From Pyrenochaeta sp. MPI-SDFR-AT-0127 (Eukaryota > Ascomycota > Dothideomycetes > Pleosporales > Cucurbitariaceae), in NCBI GenBank assembly GCA_020747015.1, contig JAGTJM010000024.1, forward strand, positions 1 to 64,000: a stretch of 64,000 nucleotides of DNA, in the 5' to 3' direction. Every line of letters starts with the position of its first letter. The first letter of the stretch is position 1. The notes beneath the pieces are model-generated. The model made no database searches, had not been told where the DNA came from, and was given only the letters and a program-made list of their open reading frames with translations. This document shows positions 1 to 10,792 of this stretch, in pieces. The translations under genes were made by a program, and so were the position numbers.

Positions 1-596
1 CTTCGTGTTCGACTTTTATCTTTTGCTTTTTTTTTTCACTACACTTTATGCGTCTTTGGCTGGGATCGACAGCTCTTGCCGTGAAAGAGGATTCTGTAGC
101 CTGAGTCGGCCTTGTATTATCCATTTACAGCAATTATCATTATTTAACCATGTCAATTCAGCGCATGCTTGAGTTGCTTGACGTCAATTGTAACACCCGC
201 ACCAGTCCCGGCAGAGGCCAGCGGTACCGCGGCCACCTTCGGCGACGTGACACTGAGACACACATTTAGCACGAGGAAGCAAAATTTGACGTTGTAATGT
301 TGCCCAAAATGTTCAGTTTTTCATAGAGAGTGGAACGCGTTATGCTAACAAAAGTTGCAACCCATATTCATGACCAGATACACCAAGCGCCTGCCCATGC
401 TATTCGAGTCATTGCACATCGCATCGGGTATGTAGAACTGGAGAGAGTCCTTTGTGATATGCAGTAAATGGGTATGTCGAGAAAATGACAGAAAGAAGTG
501 AATGCCTCAACATCAAGTGAAGCTTATGAACATATGTGATGGAAATGACATAAAGAAGTCCTGATCCTTTTCTTCCTTGAGATTTGTGCAAGGTCC
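1..596. other. Intergenic, no gene seen
   Basis: No convincing reading frame or RNA gene is visible. The right part is presumably the 3' UTR and downstream region of the minus-strand GH23-LysM gene. Confidence 0.5.
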
Positions 597-1878
597 TCAC
601 GCAGCAATGCAGTAGCGGTATCCAGCCCAAAGATTTGTGCACTTATCGTTGAGTTGCGAGTTGAGCTGACGGAGCTTGGCGAAGTCTACTGGCGCTGTCT
701 CGCAAGTGTCGCCTTTCTTTGGGGTGTAATAATTGGTGCAGCCGCTTGCAGCTCCTTCGATGATTGGGTCTGAAGAGCTAGCTTCGTCGCCTTGGCTTTT
801 GTTATTTGTGTTGCCGTCACTGACCGTGGCATCCGTTTGTGGGATGACGGGACTAGGAAGCGCAGGCGCAGGCGCAGACTCCTTAGGAGTAGGGGTCGGC
901 TCCTTCTGCTCAACATTGTTCTGTTGGTTGTCGACTTGCTGGTTGTCGACTTGCTCGTTGTTGGTCTGCTCATTGTTGGTTTGCTGGTTGTTGGTTTGCT
1001 GGTTGTTGGTTTGCTGGTTATTGGCTTGCTGGTTATTGGCTTGCTGGTTGCTGTTCTGATTGGTGCTACTGATCTGGCCTTGAGCACTAGTTAGAGTAGC
1101 AATAACATCTGTGTTGCAGACACTATCGCCAAAGGGCTGCACCAAACGATTGGCAATATCAGACGCGTAGCACTTGGTAGGACCAATGCCCAGATTGTTT
1201 GCATCCATGAGGATCTCGCCAGCGTTGTATCGTCGAGCTGCCTTGTACCACTTGCTATCATCACTAACACCAGCAGAGTCGAAGAAGTCGAGAGAGTTCT
1301 TCAGAGTAGTTCGGAGGCCTTCTCCTGCGGTACCATCGTGAATCATAGCGCGGATTGTGTCAGTAGGGCAAGGCGAGATTGGATTGCCGTCAGGGTTGCA
1401 GGAAGCTTGTCCAGCGCTTTGCATGAGACCTGGATTGTCGAAGCCGTAGTTGGTCGTGTGTACCCGCACACAACCCTTCGACTCTTGCACCATCACAGCG
1501 AGGATGAGCTCTCCCGGTATGCCTGAAGCGTCTGCTTCTGCCTCGATACTTTGCTTGATAGCCTGCATCTCGGTCTCGTCATTGTTCTTGCCCCAGCCGT
1601 GGTTCTCGCACGATTGCTGGATGACTTGGATATTGGCGGCCCTGAGCAATGAGCATAAGTTACAAGATCTCCAAGGGCTCTACTCACCAGGCCTTCTCAA
1701 AAGGCATCCACTCGCTTTTCTTGGGCCAGCCAGCAGTTGTCGAACCATCTCCACCAAACATGACATAATTTCCTCGCGCCACTAGAGTGCTATGCTTGAT
1801 AGCATTGTAAGGAAGAGGCGCAGCAAGAGAAAGTGCGAAGATGCTGCTAGCAGCGAAAGTGAGAGTGTTGCCAAACAT
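597..1878 (-). CDS. Secreted GH23-like (SLT/lysozyme-fold) protein with C-terminal LysM domain
   Basis: Two exons (1688-1878 and 597-1641) joined by a 46-nt GTGAGT...CAG intron give 411 aa. Residues 1-20 form a signal peptide rich in Ala and Leu. Residues about 65-245 look like a soluble lytic transglycosylase/lysozyme fold: the segment AVMVQESKG carries the expected catalytic Glu (about residue 117) and is followed by PGLMQ, the usual SLT pairing. A low-complexity linker of QQxNN units (about 258-306) and a Pro/Ala-rich stretch lead to a C-terminal LysM-like domain (YTPKKGDTC...LNDKCTNLWAGYRYC). The likely role is extracellular cleavage of a GlcNAc-containing polymer (peptidoglycan or chitin/chitosan), with LysM giving substrate binding; substrate is inference. 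The start at 1878 is chosen because it begins the signal peptide. Fold assignment is by motif, not by search. Confidence 0.85.
924..1052 (-). repeat. Coding 15-bp tandem repeat (QQxNN linker)
   Basis: About eight imperfect 15-bp units, variants of TTGGTTTGCTGGTTG on the plus strand, encode the Asn/Gln-rich linker of the GH23-LysM protein. Unit variants change Thr, Ala, Glu, Val or Asp at the non-Q/N position, so copy number probably varies between strains. Confidence 0.85.
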
Positions 1879-3772
1879 TTTGATTGTGACTGAAACTGAA
1901 ACTCTTGACCACGTTCTCGATTGGACTTGGCTCAACCACGAAAAGAGAGAGTGAGATGGGTGTAGGGAAGGAGCGTATAATGGGCAGCCAAAACGTAGAG
2001 AAAGGAAGGAATGTATCGAAGGCTAGCCTTCTGTATGGACGTTAGGAAAAAAAAGAGAACACGGTAGTCGGTGGTGGAGAGGGTGCTGCAGGCGGGACCT
2101 ACCTTATTAAATGAATTGAGACGGCAGGATTCTCGCCAGGGGAACGGGTTGCACCCTCCTCACACCCTGAGATGCACTGTATTCTCACATGGTGAACGCC
2201 GCATGCTCGCACAGGCGCCCTATTCTAAGATCCTAGCAAATGTGAGATCTGTTCCTGTGCCTGGCGGCAGGCCTTACTCGGCAAAGGCGCAGGCAAGACG
2301 GAGCGACACCACATGCGGTAGTAAAGCGCCAAAATGTACCTTTTCTTACACTGACAGATGTTACTCTTTCCTCTTCGGTGTTTAGCCGGTACGGCCAAGC
2401 ACAATCTATCTGAGAACGGCACAGCTGCCCTGAGCAAGGTGCTGCAGAACGCCTTGCAGTGTTTGTAGCCACGGTCCATGGTACGTATCGATAGCAATCC
2501 GGGTGGGATCTGTGATTCCCGTCGGTTGCAATCTCGAAATTATACAGCGATTGCGACGCAAGTGATTGACTGATGGGTAGGGGTTGATTCGTGGAACCTG
2601 TCAATCAGCGGTGCTATGTCGGTGGATGTACGGTTGGCAAGCGCAATTCGGCAGGTACATTGCGAGGAGAAATGGCCTTGACAGCGGAATTTTCCTGAGG
2701 AATACGAGGCTGCTCATCGCGCAAACCTAGCAACGTTGTAGTCATTCCAGCGCTACTGTAACATAATAGCTGAGGCGGAGCAATTGATCCCAGGAGCGCA
2801 CCTGGGGCCGGCTCCATATCAGTAGAAAGCGAAGGGAGCCGGGGTGGAGCCACTGCAGTGGTGTGAGCGGTTACGGTTCGCTCAAACCCGAATGGCTGTG
2901 TATGGGGGTCTGGGTATGCCCAAAAAGCCAGGGTGTCTTATTGCGGTGTGGGCAGATCAGACACCTGTGGCGCAGCCAAAGATCCACCCAAACAGCATAA
3001 CCGCCCGACAAGGTGTGGCAGAGGAGAGCGTGATTGCTGACTCAAGGGAAAGATTTACAAAGCTAGCAAATATTAAGATGGCGCCATCAGACGATTGAAC
3101 TTGGTACAAAGAAGTTGGACTGTTACTAGACAGGCACTTCATGTTCCTGGATAAGACATGGACCATCCGTGGAAATCACTGAGCGACATGAGGGGCCTAA
3201 AATGGTGTTCCTCGCATTGGCTTTTGGTGTGGAGTCTGTACTTGTGGCCTTGCTGATATTCCTGGCGCGTGTATGTTTCACCAGATGTAGCCCGCCCACG
3301 AGCTAGGCCTTTGAAGCCCTACTGCTGCCTAATTTTCAAATATATCCAGCAGCAGGTGAGCATAAGTCATTGCTAAAGCGCAACCTGCACACAGAGGCAA
3401 TGAGGCGTGAATAGAGTGCATCGTGAAGCGCTTCTCTGTCGATAAGTTATTGTGGCATGAATCAGTAGTTGTGCTCTTAAACCAAGTCCTCTTCCGCATG
3501 TTGCCGTGCCGGTTGAAAATTCTATGATATGCATTGCGTAACGAATGACAGGCGGCCAGCCATACCCAAATAATGCCAAATTCTAGAAAAACATAATGAT
3601 ATCTCGCAAATGTCCACCACATTCTATCTTCTTCCAACTTCCGCGTCTAGTGTGATCCAGTCTGTCCATAAAGACCATCAGGTTAATGGAATAGACCTAG
3701 CTGTCCAACGATCGATGGATATTGAACCCGTTGCAAACGTTCTCAACGATGCCGTGTAATTTATCCGAATCA
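1879..3772. other. Intergenic 1.9 kb, no gene recognised
   Basis: Short open frames occur but none shows splice-consistent extension or a recognisable domain. The part next to 1878 is the promoter of the minus-strand GH23-LysM gene and includes a TATAAT-like stretch near 1976-1981. Confidence 0.45.
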
Positions 3773-4202
3773 TCATAAACTTCGGCCATCGACCTGTCGG
3801 CGTTGAAGTGTACGGACATCGACGTCTTGAAACATACGGACCTGCAACGATTAGTATCAGGAATCTTTTGGCTAATGACAATGCAGAGGCATGACTCACG
3901 TTCAAAGCCTTGACGCCCTCATAAAAGCCCGGCTCAATGCTCTCAGCCATCAGACTACTGCCGCAGCGACTGCAGAAGTAGTGCTGTACACGATGCTTTC
4001 CAAAGCTGTATTTTTCCACAAGTTCATTTTCCAGTCCTATAGTCTCAAATTCGATGCAATCATTTTGAACATAAACATTCAAGTACCCATTTCGGGCGCA
4101 AATGCTGCAGTTGCATTCTACAACCCATGCCTCAAGGTCATCGAGCGCAGGGGAAAGCGTGACAGTGTACCGAACTAATTGGCAGTGACACGATGCTTGG
4201 TA
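3773..4202 (-). CDS. GFA/CENP-V-type zinc-binding protein, 5' exon unresolved
   Basis: Two exons are clear: 3900-4202 (101 codons) and 3773-3841 (22 codons plus stop), separated by a 58-nt GTGAGT...TTGCAG intron. All cysteine groups of the glutathione-dependent formaldehyde-activating (GFA) domain are present in order: SCHC, CNCSIC and FCSRCGS. The C-terminus (VKALNVR...VDGRSL) also matches the family. Such proteins are small Zn-binding enzymes or thiol-adduct handlers; the substrate is unknown. The 4202 end is a splice acceptor (TGCTAAC branch site, then GTACAG) rather than a start. A short first exon carrying the ATG should lie between about 4250 and 4480 but could not be fixed. If no such exon exists, the locus is a truncated gene. 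Confidence 0.75.
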
Positions 4203-7200
4203 CTGTACGCAATGTTAGCATTCGGGTCGATGACAGTCAAAGAAGGATGTTCTGGTGTGGACAAAGACGAACAAACAAATGAAATTACGGTAGAAGCCGA
4301 TGGTAGTCTCCGTGATAATGGGACCCAGGACAACTGTTGTAGGATTACTAGGCCAGTTGTCGTTATTACTGAGATGATCACTGGCGGTAAGGCACCCCAT
4401 CCTCGATGCTTGGTGAGTTATCTCGATCGTTGAAAGCCACCGCTGCATGGTGCGCTTCCGATTGGCTGTCAGAAGACAGTGCGTTCACTCGAAAGGCTAA
4501 CCAGAACTGCGGCATGCCGCTGCACCTGACCCGAAGAAAAATCTTGTAATCGTGAACTATTCGCCAAGGGGAGACTTGATCCCTGAGTAAAAGGTTTCGA
4601 AAATTGATATGGCGAAGGCGCAATGGTGCTACATCAAGCACAATGATCTCGCATCGTAAGTCGCAAGGACTGTAGGGCATAATCGGAGGAGGGTATCGCG
4701 TGCCGCATGTCCGGTGATGCGCCGTGGTAAAGAGTGTAGAAAACTGGAGAAAAAAGAGATTTCGATCGGCGAGGTAAAGAAATATAGTGGGCATAACCAT
4801 GCTTTCTGATGAACGAAACTTTTAACAAGTGAATCTCTGATTCATACCTTCTTGCTCGATTTCGCTGTGGCCATAGTGTGAACCGACGGATATCGAATGT
4901 CGGATGCTCTCCGGTTGTTAAGGTTGATGGCGATTGAGAAGGGATGGAGCGGTAGAAAGTATATAGGATACGTTTTGGCGACTGCAGAGGAGACGTCGTA
5001 TAAAGACGTCCCCAAATTATATACGAGGTCTTTGCAGTATTCGCAACTGATGCCAGTAAAGGACTTGTTCGCGACAAAGAGGACACGATAGTCTCAGAGA
5101 TGGTGCGGGAGAAGATCTCAAAGGAAGTTGAGGAATTGTAGGTGATAGTAATCTGTGCGTAGGTATAGAATTGTTGATGCTGCAGAAGAGAGCTCAAGAT
5201 CCTGATGTCCTTATATGTATTCTCTGCTCTAGTCAACCATTCAAGGTATGTACCTGGAGATCAATGCTGTGATCGGATCAGTAGCCAAATGTCTCGGCCC
5301 GCAACACAACACTCCGACTCCACGACCCCTTCTTCTATTTCCATGCACAAGTGCCGTCATTTCCCGTTACTATCAAACAAAGAGCATGCAGCCCCGTTAC
5401 CCATAACGTTAAGAGTAAAGCGGCCCAGTATGAGCCTAGCTTCGCATTCGAATTAATCGAGCAAGATTTCAGCTTGACAGGGTCGCAAATTGCGGCTCAT
5501 CTGCTACTAATTGGTCAGTGAACGCGATAAGCGAACCTTGGGTACAGTAACCGAACGTTGGGGGCCTGTTTAGGGTTATAAAGGGCTCGTGTTCGGGCCA
5601 CGATGTCAGGTGCGTGGCGTAAGTTTGTGCACAGTACGCTTAGGTGGTCGCTAAGAGCTGCCTGGTAAATTGGTAGTAGGCTTGCGGCAGGCTGCTAAAA
5701 AATCTGCGTAGGCTGCAATTATGACGCCTGTTGTTCGGCGACGTGAACAGTTATGTCCAGGTATTCTGAAACTTCGGGGTCCTAAATGTTCGTTGGTGCT
5801 CTAGTGTCTGAGCTGTTCACGCTCTTCTCGCTTTCAAGCCTCCATCTGGTATTGCATGTCCCTGCATAACGGTAGCGGTTGCTATATCGAGGCCTGGCTC
5901 TTGGGAGTGCGGCTGGTAAGGATAGAAGGGTGGCGTCCCAGGGATGGAGAAGACCAGGAATTGGTAAGAACCGAGAGGGTCTTGGACGAACAAGACAGCG
6001 CCTGCGGCCTGGTTTTCAACCGTTTTGCACGCTGGATCGAATGGAGTGCAGCGGGGCAGTCGTTTCGGGGTACCTCTCCGAGGAGTCGCAAAGTCGTATT
6101 GAACGCTTGGCCGAGAGCCTCGGAAACGTGGTTGACGAGGCTTCAAGCCACCGAACAGAAAGTTGGAAGAATCATCAATTGGTCGCATAATTGAATTTCA
6201 TCAGCCTATCGCAACGCAGTTAATTGACCAGGAAAGCTCGTTGTGAACATGAGGTGTAAAAATAAAAGTAGCGCGCCATGCGTCAAAATCGAGGATTTGG
6301 CTGGGTGCTCTCCCCGCTAGCTTTCTGGTTGTCGCAGCTGTGATGGGATGCGGTTGAGCAGCCCGCAACCTGTGATTGCCTGGCTAGAGAAACGCCATAC
6401 GTAGTTGCTACCGCAGTGGGTGATGATGGGCATGACAAGGCGTTGTCTGTGGTTTCCTAGAGAATGGACGAACTGGTAGAGAATGTTGCAGCAATCGAAT
6501 GCGATGAATACAGTCGGTCCAACGTCATTCTAGCTGAACTAGCTCTCGTATCTTTCTTTCGGAGCTCGTATTGCCCTCAGGGCTGAAACGTGGCAGTTGT
6601 GATCTCGGGAAGGATGCATCGCCGGTAATTATAGACGGGCTTATTATGGCAACGGATTGATGCACCTTGTCGTGTTCGCTTGTCGAAACCCTCTCGCTCC
6701 AGTGCCAGCCCCGATTTTCAGCATCAATTAAAACCCCGCCCGACTCCGCTGTTTTCACCATTTACGAGTTTGAGCAGTCCATCGAGGACTCGCGATCCTG
6801 TCGTGGTGTGAACATGAGACTGCTGCGCGACGGGCGCAAGCCTGAAAGTACGTCAACGGACGCGCGCCAGAGTTCTTAGCATTGTATCGCGATCACAAAT
6901 AGGAACCTGCCGGCATGCGCTCTGTCGAGACAAGAGGTATAGCAGTACTTACTTCGTCCTTGGCCTTGGGTGACGTCAGGAGTAGCTCCTCCTCTTCTTC
7001 GGTCTTGTATGCCACGAATTGACAGGAGAGCCTCTTGCCCAGATTCGGCCGTACCAAGCAAGGTAGACCTTCCCAAGTGCGACAGACGCAGGAAAAGGCT
7101 GCCCGGAACGACCTCCGCTTGACGTCACGCCGTTTCCCTCCCGTTCCCATAGACTTGTGGCGTCACCAGCCTCGTGATGGCCGTCAGTGACAGAGGTAGG

Positions 7201-7750
7201 TGAGCACGCGACACCATCATCCATCACATACTGGTTGCAACAAGGTCTCCAACACGTTCAATAGCAGAGAAAGCAAGTAAAACAATGTCTCCTTGCTGTG
7301 CGACGCGTCCTTGCACACTCGGCACTAGTAGCCTCCGAACATCCGGCAGCATGAAATAGCAAAAGTGGATCTCTACACGCAAGCTTTCAACGCCAAGAGC
7401 AGAAACACACCTCCCTTTCGGCCTTGATCATTCTCTGGGCAAGGAATCACCTGCGCAACGTCACTCTTTCACCCTTTTCCACGTACTTACACACGTTCCT
7501 TCCCCTCATTCCCTTTCCTTTCGTTCTCTTAGCCCGTTGAGGTGCGGTCGCGTGCTCAGACTCCATCTCGTTGCAAACGATTTCTCCACACCACAGCCGA
7601 TTTTCCTATTCACGTCAACCTGTCGTGACATTGACCGTTTATCTTGCGCGGATTCCAGAAGATTTGCTCACGCAAAGGCCTCATGCAATACGTTTCACAG
7701 AGCACTCCAGTATAGATCCGCGCGTCAACCTCCTACGCACGCATTACAAC
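4203..7750. other. Intergenic 3.5 kb, no gene supported
   Basis: The stretch should hold the missing first exon of the GFA gene (near its left end) and the promoter/5' UTR of the PAP2 gene (right end, CT-rich from about 7400). Overlapping open frames at 4634-5236 and 5817-6194 lack any domain, splice-consistent extension or ATG context and are not called. Confidence 0.4.
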
Positions 7751-9033
7751 ATGCCAAACTTCACCGTACCCGATGATGGCCAATGGAACAGCAAGCCAGC
7801 ATGGAAGCTTCCGGGATGGTGTGAGCCCCTGGTCAGTGGCGCCGAGCTTCCCAAATCGTCCACTGTCGAGAGATGGATGGCTAACTACCACCTTAACAGA
7901 TGGTTGCCAGCATACTCTTCTTTGCTATGTTCATAACGCGAAAGCGAGATTTCAAGATATTCAGCCGGTCAGCCGCGCAGAATGGCTATCTCGACAGCCC
8001 CTCGAATGGTTCTTCAGACCACCTCCTGCCAGAAACTCCCGACAGCGACAGCGACTATGAGATTACGACCGCGAAAAATCCACCGAAAGTGCGCAGAGTC
8101 GGTTGCTGGAAGATTGCCACGCCAAACACTTCGCGCTTCCGAAACAACCTACACAGTCGCATTCTTCAACGCTTCCCCTTCCTGATCGAGATGTTTTACT
8201 GGATCATCAATTATGCATTTTACCGCATGACTTCAGTACTTTCGAGCAAACTCTTTGCAGGGAGGGGCATATGGGACGTCTCTCAAGAGCATGGGATCGC
8301 AATACTGGAAGCTGAGGAGTACGGCTTGCTGAGCTTTCTGTTTCCAATTAGAGAGCGGGATGTGCAACAGTGGTTCATGCTTGGCCACCAGGATGCGCTC
8401 ACAGTGCTGAACAAGTGCTATGCGCTAATTCATATACCTGGCACTGTCGGATTCATCTGCTGGTATTATTACGTTGCTCCTTCCTTCGACACGTTCTCCA
8501 TCGCGCGTCGAACCTTGACACTGACCAACTTCTGCGCCTTCATAACTTTCGTCATCTACCCCTGTATGCCTCCTCGACTGTTGCCAAAGGAGTATGGCTT
8601 CTTGGATACTGTCCGCCACGACGATGCACAGAGTGTGTGGATGAGCGGGAAGTTCGTTAACCAGCTTGCTGCTATGCCATCAATGCACTTTGGCTACTCA
8701 TTCTGCATCGGCATGACTATGATTTATCATTCTGGACTCTTCCGACGGACTCTTGAACGAGGCGAAGTACGCAAGAATACATTCTGGAAAATTTTCTATT
8801 TGGTCCTTGGGGTTGGTTATCCTGCCTTTATCCTCACCACGATCGTGGCAACCGCAAACCACTATTTTATGGACGCTATGGTTGCGACCTGCTTCGTGTT
8901 CTTTTCTTTCTTCTGCAACAAGGTATTCTACGTGTTTATACCCCTCGAAGACTTTTTATTATACATTATCCGTGCAGACAAGCCAATTCCCACAACTGGC
9001 GAACGCTTCCATGAGCGAGGAGGAAGGCTTTAA
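7751..9033 (+). CDS. PAP2-superfamily integral membrane protein (AUR1/IPC-synthase-like group)
   Basis: Exons 7751-7831 and 7900-9033, with a 68-nt GTCAGT...ACAG intron containing GGCTAAC, give 404 aa. The protein is strongly hydrophobic with several membrane helices. It carries the PAP2/chloroperoxidase signature: PSMHFGYS (His about 290) and, further on, NHYFMDA (His about 348, Asp about 352), as in lipid phosphatases and the inositol-phosphoceramide synthase AUR1 and relatives. It probably acts on a phospholipid or sphingolipid head group in the endomembrane system; the exact reaction cannot be assigned from sequence alone. The start ATG follows a pyrimidine-rich leader and opens an exon whose phase fits exon 2 exactly. 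Confidence 0.85.
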
Positions 9034-9646
9034 GACATCTCTTTCTCTTCGCCCTCTTTTTTTCTTTGTTCGGATATCGATATGGACATACATGGCCGCA
9101 TACTAGAGTACACTGCATTTGCAACGGCGCTTGGTTGGGTGGGCCTGATTTACCAGTGCGAGGCTGGTGTTTTCCAGCCTTGAATATATATCTGCATGAT
9201 ACCACCTGAAATGGATTTGAATTTAGGCCATTCCATAGCTTTCTCATTGCCTTGCGTTCAGGTGAGGTGAACATAAACATGCGCACGAATATACTCCGGT
9301 CCGGGCAGCCTGAAGAAACGCCAAGTCTGTTCCTGCGTTAGCGTGCGTGAAACTGAAAGCTGGAGCTGGAGCTCTCAAGACCAGCGTCCAAGCTCCCAAG
9401 GACAAGCTCCTTCCACCAACCCACCAACCCCCCCCCCCCACCGCATCGCGAGTGAGCTTTGTCAGTATTCAGCAGACTTGTTCACCCGGATTGTCTCTTT
9501 TTGGTTAAACAAGTTTGTTTTCCACTTCTTCCACTTCAACCTAATTGCGACTACACGCTTCCCGTTTCCTGCAGCTTGCCGCGGCTCCGTAGTCGCTCCA
9601 CTCGCTTCGGCGCTCCTTGTTTCTTGTGCATTATAATACAATCATT
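9034..9646. other. Intergenic/promoter of the BTB gene
   Basis: No gene seen. A run of 12 C (about 9429-9440) and CT-rich sequence lie upstream of the BTB start, as in many ascomycete promoters. Confidence 0.5.
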
Positions 9647-10792
9647 ATGGCGGATAGTGAGCAGCAGACACCAATTGAGGAGACACCTGTAGACGACTTA
9701 GAGATGGGGGACGGTGCACTTGACGCAACCCTCAGTGTAGGAGGAGAAACTGGTCTCACAGAACTTGAACCCGAGACACCGAAGCTAGTTTTATTCGCAG
9801 AGTAAGTGAACAGATATGCACAAGTACTCGTTGTGATACGGTGAAGATGTATGAAGGGCTCTAGCGTGTCAATGGAGCAAGTTCGTGAGGTCAAAGTTGC
9901 CGACACATCAATGATGGCAGAGGCGCACAGCGAGACCTGTGCAAGTGGTGCATGCAAAGCTCAATTACACGAGAGCATCCTTCTGTAGCTCAGAGAGAGT
10001 TCCTTACTTTCTGGCCAGGCCATACCGCTAACTGGAGCCTAGCTTGGTGAAGAGCCCAATTATCGAGGTTGTCGTTGGATCCGGACATGAGCGAACCACA
10101 TACTCAGCTCACGAGGCTGTCCTCGTCAAGTCACCAGAATTTGCACAGCACGTCAGTCAACTGGCACCAACAGGCGTAAGTGTTCTCGAAGCCATGCAAA
10201 TCCAGAGACCGCTCGCTAACTTCTACAGCCTCGGCAGATTGTCCTGACAGATGTCGACATCGATGCAATGGGCTCTGTGATCGAATTCCTCTATACGGGC
10301 GAATACTTTCCCAAAAAGACCTCGTCAGCGCGTGACGCCCCACTCGAGAAAGACCCACGTCAACCTTCCACCGATGACGATGGCCTCGGCCTCCTCGTAC
10401 ACGCCCGTATATACACGCTGGCCGACCGCCTCTCACTCCCTGAGCTCAGATCTCTCGCACATTCCAAGATCCACCGTACAGCCTCGACCGCAAAAGGCGA
10501 ACTCGCATACGCCAGATATGTCTACAAGGAGTCTAATCCAGAAGACACTACAATTCGTAAGCCAGTCGCTGCGTTCTGGGCTTCCCGAAGCTTCTCGCTG
10601 CGACATGATGCGGAACCAGAATTCAAAGCCATGTGTCTCGAGTTTCCACAATTTTCATATGATGTGCTTCAACTGGTGCTTGATCAGCAAGAGAAGAGTA
10701 GACGTAGTGGAGGCGATGATGTACAATCACGTAGCGGCCCATCGGTGATACCAGGTAGCACGAGGAAGCGGGCTAGAGTCAGCCAGGTCTAG
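9647..10792 (+). CDS. BTB/POZ domain protein
   Basis: Three exons (9647-9801, 10043-10175, 10229-10792) give 283 aa with correct phase throughout. After an acidic N-terminus (about 50 aa) comes a BTB fold: a variable but recognisable strand-helix pattern with SAHEAVLVKSPEFAQHVSQ (the usual H-x-x-V/L-x-x-x-S-x-x-F core), then IVLTDVDIDAMGSVIEFLYTGEY, the typical BTB C-terminal helix segment. The C-terminal half holds an ADRLSLPELRSLA motif common in fungal BTB proteins and a basic tail (RKRARVSQV). Such proteins often act as CUL3 adaptors or scaffold proteins; no other domain is visible, so the partner is unknown. Intron 1 (241 nt) is long for this window. Confidence 0.85.

Noticed and set aside
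686..1094. Long leucine-rich and other frames over the QQxNN repeat
   Set aside because: By-products of the 15-bp tandem repeat, which keeps frames open in all phases.
4634..5236. 200-codon minus-strand frame
   Set aside because: Begins at a non-ATG codon, has a Ser/Thr/Tyr/Arg-biased composition, no domain and no splice-consistent extension; most likely chance.
5817..6194. Frames of 103-123 codons on both strands over the same DNA
   Set aside because: All frames open together, as in a GC-rich non-coding stretch; none recognisable.
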